Below, one piece after another: positions 8,496 through 17,438 of a stretch of DNA of 64,000 nt; the first letter of the stretch is position 1; each line of letters starts with the position of its first letter. A program made the translations under genes and the position numbers. The stretch covers positions 2,627,501 through 2,691,500 of the forward strand of contig NZ_CP022413.2 in NCBI RefSeq assembly GCF_002222595.2. The letters are read 5' to 3'. This DNA is from Blautia hansenii DSM 20583 (GTDB taxonomy: Bacteria; Bacillota; Clostridia; Lachnospirales; Lachnospiraceae). The notes below the pieces were generated by a model that made no database searches, had not been told where the DNA came from, and saw only the letters and a list, made by a program, of their open reading frames with translations.

Positions 8496-9926
8496 ATGAT
8501 AAACAGTGAAAATATTTTAAACAGCGCTCAGTTAGAAAAAGAAATCAAAAATTTTGTTCATGATTTTTGTTTGGAAAAGCATGATATTCATACACAGCAG
8601 GTCATCTGGAATGCACCGGATGGACAAGCTGAAAAAATAAAACAGTTGGGAATTCCCAAAGACGGGCGTCCTGCCAATGAGGTAGTTCAGAAAATGATGA
8701 ACGAAGTATACCAGTATCGAGGAGACTCCAATCATCCACGTTTCTTTGGCTTTGTACCTGGTCCTGCTTCTTCTATTTCTTGGCTTGGTGATATTATGAC
8801 ATCTGCCTATAATATCCATGCAGGTGGGAGCAAACTGGCTCCCATGGTAAACTGTATTGAGCAGGAAGTGTTAAAATGGCTCTGCACTCAGGCAGGATTT
8901 GGTGAAAAATCCGGAGGTGTTTTTGTAAGCGGAGGTTCCATGGCAAATATCACAGCACTTACAGCTGCTCGAGACAACAAGCTTACAGATGAAACCTTAC
9001 ATCTGGGTGTTGCATATATTTCCGACCAAACACACAGCTCTGTTGCAAAAGGTCTTCGCATTATCGGTATTCCCAACAAAAGAATTCGTAAAATTCCTAC
9101 TACACCGGATTTTAAAATAAATACTGAAATTTTGGAAAAAACGATTTTAGATGACAAAAAAGCCGGACTTATCCCATTTGTAGTTATCGGAACTGCCGGA
9201 ACTACAAATACCGGAAGTATTGATCCATTCAAAGCTATCGCAGCTATCTGCCAGAAACACAACCTTTGGTTTCATATTGATGGCGCTTACGGCGCTTCTG
9301 TCCTGTTAAGTCCTAAATATCGCCACCTTTTAGACGGAACAGAATTGGCTGACAGTTTAAGTTGGGATGCCCATAAATGGCTATTTCAAACTTATGGATG
9401 TGCTATGGTTTTGGTAAAAGATATTCAACATTTGTTCCACAGTTTTCACGTAAATCCAGAATATTTAAAAGATGTGCAGGGAGACAGAGAACATATTAAT
9501 ACATGGGATATCGGTATGGAACTCACCAGACCTGCCAGAGGATTAAAACTGTGGCTCACCTTACAGATTTTAGGAACAGATTTAATCGGCAGTGCTATTG
9601 AACACGGTTTTCAGCTTGCATATTGGGCAGAAGATATTTTAAAAGAGCTTCCTGATTGGGAAATTATATCTCCAGCACAGCTTGCCATGATAAATTTCCG
9701 CTATGCCCCAAAAGGATTATCCAACGAGCAAACCGATCTTTTAAATGAACAAATTTCCGAAAAAATATTGGAAAGCGGATATGCTGCTGTGTTTACTACT
9801 GTCCTTCATGGAAAAACAGTCCTTCGCATCTGCGCCCTTCATCCTGAAACAGAAAAAGAAGACATGGAAAAAACAATCCATTTATTAGATACTTATGGGA
9901 AGGAACTTTATAAAGATATGAAATAA
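8496..9926 (+). CDS. PLP-dependent aromatic L-amino acid decarboxylase (tryptophan-type)
   Basis: A 476-residue group II pyridoxal-phosphate decarboxylase. H180 (SDQTHSS) is the cofactor-stacking residue, D262 (HIDGAYG) pairs with the pyridine nitrogen, and K294 (WDAHKW) is the Schiff-base lysine. The sequence closely follows what I recall of the R. gnavus tryptophan decarboxylase ([59 protein letters not shown]). It probably makes tryptamine and/or phenethylamine from dietary amino acids. ATG 8496 follows TTTAGGAGTTGATAATATT. The substrate preference is inferred from similarity only. Confidence 0.9.
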   Translation: MINSENILNSAQLEKEIKNFVHDFCLEKHDIHTQQVIWNAPDGQAEKIKQLGIPKDGRPANEVVQKMMNEVYQYRGDSNHPRFFGFVPGPASSISWLGDIMTSAYNIHAGGSKLAPMVNCIEQEVLKWLCTQAGFGEKSGGVFVSGGSMANITALTAARDNKLTDETLHLGVAYISDQTHSSVAKGLRIIGIPNKRIRKIPTTPDFKINTEILEKTILDDKKAGLIPFVVIGTAGTTNTGSIDPFKAIAAICQKHNLWFHIDGAYGASVLLSPKYRHLLDGTELADSLSWDAHKWLFQTYGCAMVLVKDIQHLFHSFHVNPEYLKDVQGDREHINTWDIGMELTRPARGLKLWLTLQILGTDLIGSAIEHGFQLAYWAEDILKELPDWEIISPAQLAMINFRYAPKGLSNEQTDLLNEQISEKILESGYAAVFTTVLHGKTVLRICALHPETEKEDMEKTIHLLDTYGKELYKDMK

Positions 9927-9933
9927 ATTTTAA

Positions 9934-9966
9934 GCCCGCAAATCTCCATTTCTGAGACTTGCGGGC
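9934..9966. terminator. Terminator between decarboxylase and putative defence operon
   Basis: GCCCGCAA (9934-9941) pairs with TTGCGGGC (9959-9966), extended by TCTC/GAGA inside. A T-rich run follows on the minus strand and a weaker one on the plus strand, so it can serve both convergent genes. Confidence 0.8.
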
Positions 9967-9975
9967 GGTTTGTTA

Positions 9976-10881
9976 CTATGCTATTCTTGTTTCAAAAAAA
10001 CTCCTTACATAATCTTTCCCGAAATACCTGTATGCTTTCTCTTTCATATTTTCCAGTGATTGAAGTAAACGTTCTTTAAAATAATATCCTATGCTAATAT
10101 TATTCTCTAAATCTATGTTCCTTGTTCTCCAATTTAAAATTAGTTTTTCAAATGAAGTTAGTTGGCTTTTAAATTCTTCTACAACTATATTTTCATCAAC
10201 TGCATCTGTCGAACCAAAAAATTCTTGATATTCACAACGTGTATTCCTACTCACAAATGTATTTAATGAAAGTTGGGATTCTACTTTTTTTATTTTCCTT
10301 TGTGTACTTAAGGTTTCTCTCATCAATCCTAGTAAACATGCAATTAAATAGTTCCATCCATCTTTGTTTTCATGAGGATATACCATTTGTGTTATCCTGC
10401 AAGCCACGCTATATAAAAATTCTACTTCTTCATATTCTATTATAGACCAATATCGACGTTTCATAATTGTTACAATCAGTTTCTTCTCTTCATAAAACTG
10501 TTCATATTCATTACTTTCTTGAGATTGATTTTTCAACTCATTCCATAAATATGATTCTTCAAAATTAGGAATTAACACACCTCTCCATATCTCTTCCTTT
10601 AAATCATACAAAAATACAAACTGCAAATTTCCTGTTTTATTCACTGCATTCGAAAGTTCTTCTACGATCTCTTTTGAATAATAATTAGTTTTACACCTCC
10701 CCTCTCCTGTTTCTTTAATAATCATTTCTTTCTTGTTTTTCCTATTAATTGATATTTCTATATTGCTTCCCAATTGTTCTCTAAAATGTTTTTTCAAATA
10801 TATTTGATTTCTTTCTGAATAGACGGTAACTTCACACATTGTTTTTAACATCTTCTTGATTTCACATATATCTAATTTCAT
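9976..10881 (-). CDS. Unknown protein, partner of TIR gene
   Basis: A 301-residue soluble protein I do not recognise. It is rich in Glu, Lys and aromatic residues and has no signal peptide or membrane segment. Notable stretches are FVFLYDLKEEIWRGVLIPNF in the first half and the C-terminal YRYFGKDYVRSFFETRIA. Its ATG overlaps the end of the TIR gene by 4 nt, so the two are translationally coupled and probably work together. No catalytic motif is visible. Function unknown; involvement in defence is inferred from neighbours. Confidence 0.8.
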   Translation of the reverse strand: MKLDICEIKKMLKTMCEVTVYSERNQIYLKKHFREQLGSNIEISINRKNKKEMIIKETGEGRCKTNYYSKEIVEELSNAVNKTGNLQFVFLYDLKEEIWRGVLIPNFEESYLWNELKNQSQESNEYEQFYEEKKLIVTIMKRRYWSIIEYEEVEFLYSVACRITQMVYPHENKDGWNYLIACLLGLMRETLSTQRKIKKVESQLSLNTFVSRNTRCEYQEFFGSTDAVDENIVVEEFKSQLTSFEKLILNWRTRNIDLENNISIGYYFKERLLQSLENMKEKAYRYFGKDYVRSFFETRIA

Positions 10882-11717
10882 ACCATACCCTCACGTTTAT
10901 TTATTCTACTGGTAACATATTGCTTCATAACCGGTAAAATTTCTTTTGCTAACTCCTCGTAATTTTTTTCTTTTCTATATAAAGCTTTTACGTCCTGCAT
11001 AAACAATGGTAAATCCGATATTGCAATATCTTCATCCAAAATACTAATAATAAGTATCTCATCTTCAATTAATTTTCTAACAAAGCTTCTCATTTCATAC
11101 TTGCACCATTTAGACAATAAAAAGTTTCTTGTAATCCAAAAAATCACACTTTCTGCACTTTCTATCCCATTTTGTACACCTTCTACAATCGACTCGCCTA
11201 TATGAATACTATATTTATCAAACCATACCGGTAACCCCGAGCCGTTCAAATAAGGAAGTAGTTTTTCTACCTCATTTTTATCTTTAGAACTGTGACTAAT
11301 AAAAACCGGGCTTTGTTTTCCCAATGGCTTCATAATATAACCTTTCTTTTCTAAATCCCCGATTTCTGCGAAAGCAAATGCACCATCAAATATTACATCA
11401 ACAGATGCTTCATCTAAAACTGTATAGCTATCAAATCGTCTATTTCCCATTTCTTTTAAAAGTTCTATCATTGTTAAATCCTGTCGATACAACAGCCCTC
11501 CCCCTTCAAACAATTCCTGCATTTCTTCTATATCTTCTTTTTGAGGTCTATCATAACTAACTACTATATACAGTTCTAAATTATACGGTATATTATTTAC
11601 ACATAATGCTACCATCTGTAATGCTTCTGCTTGTTGCTTTCTTACAAGTTCTTTTAATATTTCCCGTAAATGATTTCTTCTTCCATACTCTGCTTCCCAT
11701 ATATAATCTTTATCCAT
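10878..11717 (-). CDS. TIR-domain protein, putative defence effector
   Basis: A 279-residue protein with a C-terminal TIR domain at about 136-250. SPVFISHSSKDKNEVEKLL is the first strand and helix, GLPVWFDKYSIHIGESI the BB region, and SKWCKYEM carries the conserved glutamate (E208) at the position used for NAD+ cleavage by enzymatic TIR proteins. Residues 1-135 contain no domain I recognise. Bacterial TIR proteins commonly act as NADases in abortive anti-phage defence. It overlaps the downstream unknown gene by 4 nt and lies 154 nt after the SMEK gene. Confidence 0.88.
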   Translation of the reverse strand: MDKDYIWEAEYGRRNHLREILKELVRKQQAEALQMVALCVNNIPYNLELYIVVSYDRPQKEDIEEMQELFEGGGLLYRQDLTMIELLKEMGNRRFDSYTVLDEASVDVIFDGAFAFAEIGDLEKKGYIMKPLGKQSPVFISHSSKDKNEVEKLLPYLNGSGLPVWFDKYSIHIGESIVEGVQNGIESAESVIFWITRNFLLSKWCKYEMRSFVRKLIEDEILIISILDEDIAISDLPLFMQDVKALYRKEKNYEELAKEILPVMKQYVTSRINKREGMV

Positions 11718-11871
11718 CCCATTTTACCTCTTTTGTTTTTTCATCAGTATATTCTTTTGGAAAAGAAAAAACTATTCGCATTTTTTATGATATTTATCCT
11801 TTTATTTCAGGAAATAGTTCTATAGATTTCTAATATACAGAAATGATATTCTGAAATTTTAAGGCTTCACA

Positions 11872-13296
11872 CTATGCTTTGCCTATATGCAATCTGTTCC
11901 ATATTCTCTGCCAAAAAGACTGCTTGGTATTACATTTTTCATAATATGTATGTGCTCTTTCCAAAAGTTTATTTCTAATCCATTCTGCTGTGTAATCAGC
12001 TTTCCACTTAACAATATTATCAAAACAATCCATACTTCTTGTACCAGTCTTAAATCCCGGTTCCCAATATAAATCCAATTTATCATTCCATAATTCATTT
12101 GGGCTAACTGATATTTTAGCCAATATATCTCCTCGAATTGTTCCATTTACATTTGGGGATAAAGTGAGACTACTTCTACTACAATTATTATTAAAAATAT
12201 TCCACTCCATTTCATTGTCTTTTTGAAGCCAATCATGATTTCTTGCAAAAAATAATATTTCTTCCCATTCCATTATATCAATTGTCATAAGACGGTATTT
12301 ATTTTCCTCTCTACTCAGACCTTCAACTCCAAGAATATTATTGATTTTCTTTCTTGTCACAAAATACTCCTCTTTAAGTTCTTCAAACAACTTATATATA
12401 TGATATGCAGTATGCGCATTTAAATTAATACGCATATTTTGAATTTGCATACAAATTTCTTCTTCGTCCTCATATCTACCAACATGATGTTTTTTCTCAA
12501 ATTCTATTTCTGATATAAAATAGTCCTCTAATAACATTTCTTGATTAAATGTAATATATACACCTGACAAATTATGTTGGCGTATCTGAAGCATGCAACT
12601 CAACTCGCCTTCATAAGATAATGGTATAAATGCTGATAAATGTATGTCTCCATAACCTTTTGTCCATGATTTTGTTTCGTCTAAATCATAAATTGAAGTC
12701 CGCATCAACAATTCGGTTTCATTCACAATGCTAAAATATTTTAATCGTCCCGAATCATATACCATACTAATGCACTCATATACATCTACAATAAAACCAG
12801 TTTTTATTTCGTTTTTTCGTTCTATTTCACTTATAAGTTTATTGAAATTCATTACATTTTTTGTATAAGAAAACTTTTTTCCATTCTTTAAACATATAGT
12901 ATCTGTGCCTTTATATGTATGTTCATGTGAACTCAATATGAGAAAATAAAGTTCATCAATATTCCTATATAACCCTGAGTCATTAAACTTTTTAAGAGTT
13001 GTGTCAATTTTTTTTCGACTATTTTGCGAAGTTATTTGATATGCAACTCTTTTTCCATAATCAACTAAATCAACAGCTATAAAAGTTCCCGAAACTTCTG
13101 CTGATAGTGAAACTAGATTTATATCATACAACTTATTTAATATCTGTCCAAAAATTTCTTCACATATAACATTTATATCTGTTAAGTTATTTTTATTGTT
13201 AATGTGAATTGCATCTGCCATTTCTAACAAACGTTTCTTAACTCTTTTTAAATCAATATCTGAATCTTTTATACTCTTTCGTGTAACTTTACGCAT
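11872..13296 (-). CDS. SMEK-domain protein with nuclease-like N-terminus
   Basis: A 474-residue protein whose N-terminus matches the SMEK domain. LTDINVICEEIFGQILNKLY is followed by IAVDLVDYGKRVAYQITSQN, then SRKKIDTTLKKF and DELYFLILSS. The D76, Q87-T89 and K95 pattern resembles a PD-(D/E)xK nuclease core with Q replacing E. Residues 170-474 are unassigned. SMEK proteins are typically found in defence islands as predicted effectors. It probably starts the three-gene minus-strand group with the TIR and unknown genes. The nuclease role is inference. Confidence 0.75.
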   Translation of the reverse strand: MRKVTRKSIKDSDIDLKRVKKRLLEMADAIHINNKNNLTDINVICEEIFGQILNKLYDINLVSLSAEVSGTFIAVDLVDYGKRVAYQITSQNSRKKIDTTLKKFNDSGLYRNIDELYFLILSSHEHTYKGTDTICLKNGKKFSYTKNVMNFNKLISEIERKNEIKTGFIVDVYECISMVYDSGRLKYFSIVNETELLMRTSIYDLDETKSWTKGYGDIHLSAFIPLSYEGELSCMLQIRQHNLSGVYITFNQEMLLEDYFISEIEFEKKHHVGRYEDEEEICMQIQNMRINLNAHTAYHIYKLFEELKEEYFVTRKKINNILGVEGLSREENKYRLMTIDIMEWEEILFFARNHDWLQKDNEMEWNIFNNNCSRSSLTLSPNVNGTIRGDILAKISVSPNELWNDKLDLYWEPGFKTGTRSMDCFDNIVKWKADYTAEWIRNKLLERAHTYYEKCNTKQSFWQRIWNRLHIGKA

Positions 13297-13431
13297 TTTA
13301 ACCTCTTTCTTTTGCTAATCATATTTGTTCAAAAGATCTAATGTAAATTTGAAGCACTCTTTCTCATTCATAATCGTATCTCCAAATAACACCTCTATAA
13401 AGAGGACACTTCTTACTGTTAGACTGTCAGC

Positions 13432-13569
13432 TCAACAGCCATGATAAACAAATGTGATATTTGCAGTACACTCTTCTTTTAAGTTTTTCCATTGTTCATT
13501 CATCTTTGTTATCTTATTTTTTCTGTATCCTTCTGGATATTGTATTGATATAAGAATTTTGCTTTGCAT
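13432..13569 (-). CDS. Doubtful small ORF or gene remnant
   Basis: A 45-codon frame, MQSKILISIQYPEGYRKNKI to ANITFVYHGC. Composition looks protein-like but the ribosome site (GGTGG) is weak and no family is recognised. It sits in the 330-bp interval between the SMEK gene and the terminal CRISPR repeat. That interval otherwise shows only a small hairpin (CCTCT-ATAA-AGAGG near 13392-13405). It may be the end of a decayed gene. Confidence 0.3.
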   Translation of the reverse strand: MQSKILISIQYPEGYRKNKITKMNEQWKNLKEECTANITFVYHGC

Positions 13570-13595
13570 TCAAAGCCACCACTATCTGGCTATAT

Positions 13596-13623
13596 GCTTC
13601 CATTCCAATATGTTTCTATTAAT
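13596..13623 (-). repeat. Leader-distal terminal CRISPR repeat, left part (split by IS)
   Basis: CATTCCAATATGTTTCTATT (13601-13620) plus AAT equals positions 6-28 of the array repeat. Positions 1-5 are degenerate (GCTTC instead of ATTTA), as is usual for the last repeat of an array. It is interrupted at 13624 by the IS66 element, and the missing end reappears at 17439-17448 after the 8-bp duplication CTATTAAT. Confidence 0.9.
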
Positions 13624-13743
13624 GTAAACGCAAAATAGCGAGTACCTGTTCAAAATCATCCGATGTGAGATAATAGACTCATCACTACAAAGTCCAAATA
13701 GTTTAGTACTCAACTTTTTTGACTTTGCTACAGGAGGTGAGTT

Positions 13744-14109
13744 ATGAAATCTCATACAAGTTTAGTTGCACAGCAAACCCGTCTGAGTGAATGGGCTGAC
13801 ATGGTCAGGGAATGCCAAAACCGTCCGCAAGGAATGAAAATCGATGAATGGTGTCAACTACACGACATTACAAAAGCAAGTTATTACTGGAGACTCCGGA
13901 AAGTTCGTGAGGCTTATCTGAAAACAGCGGATCATACACAAACATTTGTAGAAGTTCCCTCTTCTGCAATCCAGCCGGTAAATATGGCAGCGGAGTATAA
14001 AATCATTGCCTTGATTAGAGGCAGAAACAACCTCACTCTGGAAATTACCGAACAGGCATCTGATTCATTTCTAAAAACACTTTTGGGAGTGCTCGGCAAT
14101 GCTCAATGA
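13744..14109 (+). CDS. tnpA: IS66 TnpA-like accessory protein
   Basis: A 121-residue protein, first gene of the IS66 element, 98 nt inside the left inverted repeat. WADMVRECQNRPQGMKIDEW followed by CQLHDITKASYYWRLRKVRE is the IS66 accessory-protein HTH, similar to the N-terminal helix-turn-helix of other IS66 OrfA proteins. Start ATG 13744 follows CAGGAGGTGAGTT. It overlaps tnpB by 11 nt. TnpA is needed for IS66 transposition but has no catalytic domain of its own. Confidence 0.88.
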   Translation: MKSHTSLVAQQTRLSEWADMVRECQNRPQGMKIDEWCQLHDITKASYYWRLRKVREAYLKTADHTQTFVEVPSSAIQPVNMAAEYKIIALIRGRNNLTLEITEQASDSFLKTLLGVLGNAQ

Positions 14110-14461
14110 TGGCTCCGGGTTCAAAAAAGTATATCTGGCGACTGGATTTACGGATCTGCGCAGAGGGATCGATGGCTTGGCCAGAATCATACGTTTTCAG
14201 TTCCAGCTTGATCCTTACGATAAGAATACATTATTCTTATTTTGCGGCAAACGTACAGATCGGATAAAAGGGCTTATCTGGGAGGGCGATGGATTTCTAC
14301 TTCTGTACAAGCGGATTGAAAACGGAAACTTCTGCTGGCCCCGTACACAAGAAGAAGCACTGGAAATTAGTGCAGACCAGTATCAAATGTTAATGCAAGG
14401 TCTGGAAATCGTTGCCAGACATCCCATAGAAGAAATCTCCTGTCCAGAATTCTCCTTGTGA
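14099..14461 (+). CDS. tnpB: IS66 TnpB accessory protein
   Basis: A 120-residue IS66 Orf2 protein with the family sequences VYLATGFTDLRRGIDGLARI, FCGKRTDRIKGLIWEGDGF, and then LLYKRIENGNFCWPR. The length is normal and the frame is intact. It overlaps the end of tnpA, implying translational coupling. It is required for transposition together with TnpA and TnpC, with an unknown biochemical role. Confidence 0.93.
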   Translation: MLNDGSGFKKVYLATGFTDLRRGIDGLARIIRFQFQLDPYDKNTLFLFCGKRTDRIKGLIWEGDGFLLLYKRIENGNFCWPRTQEEALEISADQYQMLMQGLEIVARHPIEEISCPEFSL

Positions 14462-14598
14462 TTTGTGCAAAACGCAGAAAATAAAATTGCTTTCATCCAT
14501 GATAAATCACCCTGTGCAATATAAAATTTAAAGTTATTCACATCCTGAAAGTTTTCTGTGAGTTTCTATATACTCCTGATTCCAAAACTTTTCAGATT

Positions 14599-14665
14599 GT
14601 GGATAACAGTCATAAATATCTGAAATTCAGGCTTTTATTTTCAGGTATTCATGACTGTTATCCAC
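14599..14665. repeat. Long hairpin between tnpB and tnpC
   Basis: GTGGATAACAGTCAT (14599-14613) and its exact complement (14651-14665) form a 15-bp stem around a 37-nt loop with its own CTGAAATTCAG palindrome. The tnpB-tnpC gap here is 286 bp, which seems long for IS66. The hairpin may be a regulatory structure or a small inserted repeat. Confidence 0.5.
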
Positions 14666-14747
14666 TGTCAAAATGACGAAGGTGACAGAATTCAAAAATA
14701 GCCAAAAACCGTTGGTTCCGCTATAATAGCACTCAGGAAAGTGAGGT

Positions 14748-16373
14748 TTGGTTATGGCAGTTAAGTATACGGAGGAACAATTAAATAGTGTTGATAAGTC
14801 GTTTCTTATCCAGCTTCTTTTACAACAGCAGGAACAATTGGAAGCCATAACAAAGGAGCTTCACGCATCGAATGAAAAAATGCAGCTTCTGATGGAACAG
14901 GTAATCCTTGGTAAGCAGAACCGTTTTGGAAGGTCATCTGAAAAAATGGAAGATACCAGCCAGATCTGTTTTCAAGAAGTAGACGGCACTATTGTTTTTT
15001 TCAATGAAGCGGAAGCTGTCTACGATCTCAATGAAAAAGAACCTGATGATCTGGAACTCAAATCTCCAAAACAGCCAAAGCGTAAGGGAAAGAAAGAATC
15101 AGATCTTTCCGGACTTACGGTCAGACGGATTGACCATTATCTGTCAGAGGAGGAATTGGAAATAGAATTTGGTGTCAATGGGTGGAAACAGTTACCGGAT
15201 GCCATTTCCAAAAAATATCATTTTGCACCTGCGAGGGTAGAGGTAGAAGAACATCACATCGGTGTGTATGCCAGCAAAACAGATGAGCACATGGTCAAAG
15301 CAGACCATCCAAAAGCATTACTGCATGGAAGTTTGGTATCACCATCTCTTGGAGCTGCGATCATCAATGGAAAGTATGTGAATGCAGTTCCTCTCTATCG
15401 GTTAGAGCAGGAATTCCAGCGTTATGGCCTGTAGATCACAAGGCAGAACATGGCAAACTGGTGCATACGTTTGGCAGAGGAATATCTATCGATCCTTTAT
15501 GATCATCTTCATGAAGAATTGTATTTCTATCATGTGATCCAGGCAGACGAAACACCGGTGCTTGTAAACCATGACGGACGCAAAGCCGGAAGCAAAAGCT
15601 GGATGTGGGTATACCGTTCTGGCCATCTGTATCAAGACCGGCAGATTGTCCTGTATGAATACCAGCAGACAAGAAATGCATCCCATCCACGGGAATTCCT
15701 GAAAGGATACGATGGCATCTGTGTAACAGATGGTTATCAGGTCTACCATACTTTAGAAAAAGAATTGGAAGAACTGACCATTGCTGGATGCTGGGTGCAC
15801 TGTCGCCGCAGATTTGATGAAGCTTTGAAGCTGATTCCCAAACCATCCCAAAAGGAATCCAATGCATTTCTGCTGATGAAACAGATTCAGGCAATCTATC
15901 GGGAAGAAGGGAAATTGAATGACCTTTCTTCTGATGAACGACTGAAACAGCGACAGGTGGTTATCAAACCTCTTGTGGATGCTTTTTTTGCGTACCTGAA
16001 AACCATAAATGTGTCCAAAAAGGACAAATTTGGTGATGCCGTTAGATATGCACGAAATCAGGAAAAATATCTCCGGGTATTTCTTACAGACGGAGATGTT
16101 CCGATTGATAATAATGCATCCGAAAGGGCAATCCGAGGTTTTTGTATTAGAAAGAAGATTTGGCAGATGATCGATACGATTCATGGAGCCAAATCTTCCG
16201 CAATTATTTACAGTATTGTAGAAACTGCAAAAGCCAATAATCTGAAACCTTTTGATTATGTGCAGCATCTCTTGGAAGAGATTCCGAGACACATGAATGA
16301 TAAGGACTGTTCTTTTCTGGAAGATCTTCTGCCCTGGTCAGAAAAACTTCCGGCAGGGATTCGCAAAGGTTAA
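14748..16373 (+). pseudogene. tnpC: IS66 transposase TnpC, interrupted by an in-frame TAG
   Basis: Two collinear open stretches in one frame (14748-15434 and 15435-16373) make a 541-residue TnpC if the TAG at 15432-15434 is read through. Upstream are the leucine-zipper region and FGRSSEKM. Downstream is the DDE domain: VIQADETPVLV, CVTDGYQVY with CWVHCRRRFDEAL, and DNNASERAIRGFCIRKK. The stop falls between RYGL and ITRQNMANW, a conserved junction, and one base change (CAG to TAG) would explain it. Without suppression the catalytic domain is lost or depends on internal initiation at 15450. Confidence 0.85.
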
Positions 16374-16577
16374 ATATCGGTGGCTGCAAAGCAGCCGCCT
16401 AAAAAGAGTGTGTGAAAAATTTTCTGTAATTTCAGATCTTCTATGATAATTGATAGGGCTTGGCGGCAGATTTTGCTGTCAAGCCCTTGGTTAATACATA
16501 TCAAAAATAAGCTGGCATGTCAAGAGCACCCGGAAAAACCGGGTGTTTATTCACTCTTGATATTCCAGCGTTTTTTG
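16374..16577 (+). other. Hairpin-rich gap between tnpC and IS256 fragment
   Basis: No gene is seen. Three stem-loops are present: GGTGGCTGC/GCAGCCGCC (16379-16399), GGGCTTG...CAAGCCC (16456-16486) and CACCCGG/CCGGGTG followed by TTTATT (16527-16545). The last can terminate tnpC transcription. AGAGTGTGTGAAAAATTTTC near 16405 could be an IS256-type terminal repeat, but its partner is missing, so this is uncertain. Confidence 0.45.
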
Positions 16578-17375
16578 TTATTCCGGCATACGATCCGGAT
16601 ACATGATAGCAAGCTCGCCACGTACTTTTCCCCAATTTCGGATTGGCATAGTCCATTTCTTGGCTATTTCAAAAGTTGCCAGATAAAGAGCTTTCAATAA
16701 TGCCTGTGAACTAGGAAATACGCTTCTCTGTCGATTCAAACGGCGATATGACGAATTCAACGACTCTATTGCATTTGTTGTGTAAAAGGCGGTTCTAGTT
16801 TCTTTAGAAAACTTAAAAATCGGTGTTATTGCATCCCAGTTATCATACCAACGTTTCATGGCATTGGGGTATTGCCCCTCCCATTTTTGTTTTACGTTCT
16901 CCAACTGGGTATAGGCACTATTTTCATCAGCCGCTGTGTAGATGGTCTTCAAATCTTTGGCAAACGCCTTCATGTCTTTATTGGCAACGTATTTTAAAGT
17001 ATTTCTTACCATGTGAACGATACATCTTTGTTGCTCTGTTGCTGGGAAGGCTGCTGTGATGGCTTCTTTGATGCCTGTAAGACCATCTGAACATAAAATC
17101 AGAATATCCTTGACCCCACGATTTTTAAGGCTGTTTAAAACACTCAACCAATATTTACTGCTTTCGTTTTCTCCAATAACAATTGTAAGAACTTCTTTTT
17201 TTCCATCTTCATTTATCCCAAGAACAACATATGCTGCTAACTTTCGAATAATCCCATCGTCCCTGACAGAAAAATGCACCGCATCTATAAATACAATTGG
17301 ATAAACGGAGGATAATGGTCTGTTTTGCCATTCCTCAATCTTGGGAAGCAGTTTATCTGTTATGTCTGAAACCAT
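16578..17375 (-). pseudogene. IS256-family (Mutator) transposase, N-terminally truncated
   Basis: The 265 codons match the C-terminal two thirds of an IS256 transposase. ITDKLLPKIEEWQNRPLSSV with VYPIVFIDAVHF (first D), CSDGLTGIKEAI (second D), QRCIVHMVRNTLKYV, FYTTNAIESLNS and RRLNRQRSVFP are all present. The usual first 130-150 residues are absent. An in-frame TAG lies about 10 codons upstream, and 41 bp beyond the first codon the IS66 right inverted repeat begins. An IS256 copy seems to have inserted near the end of IS66 and then lost its 5' part. Confidence 0.85.
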
Positions 17376-17438
17376 TCCTTCGCTGACTTTTTCATAGTCT
17401 CCCTAAAAATGTCAAGGTACTCGCTATTTTGCGTTTAC

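Larger units (their letters stand above)
13624..17438 (+). mobile_element. IS66-family insertion sequence inside a CRISPR repeat
   Basis: The ends are a 23-bp perfect inverted repeat starting GTAAACGCAAAATAGC (13624-13646) and its complement (17416-17438). It is flanked on both sides by the 8-bp target duplication CTATTAAT (13616-13623 and 17439-17446). A GTAA terminus, 8-bp duplication and tnpA-tnpB-tnpC order fit IS66. At 3.8 kb it is longer than a normal IS66 element because an IS256-type transposase fragment lies between tnpC and the right end. tnpC carries a stop codon, so the copy is probably no longer autonomous. Confidence 0.9.

Noticed and set aside
13624..17438. Interpreting the 23-bp inverted repeats as the ends of the IS256-type element
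   Set aside because: The GTAA terminus, 8-bp duplication and the normal distance from the left end to tnpA fit IS66, while the IS256 gene is truncated next to the right end.
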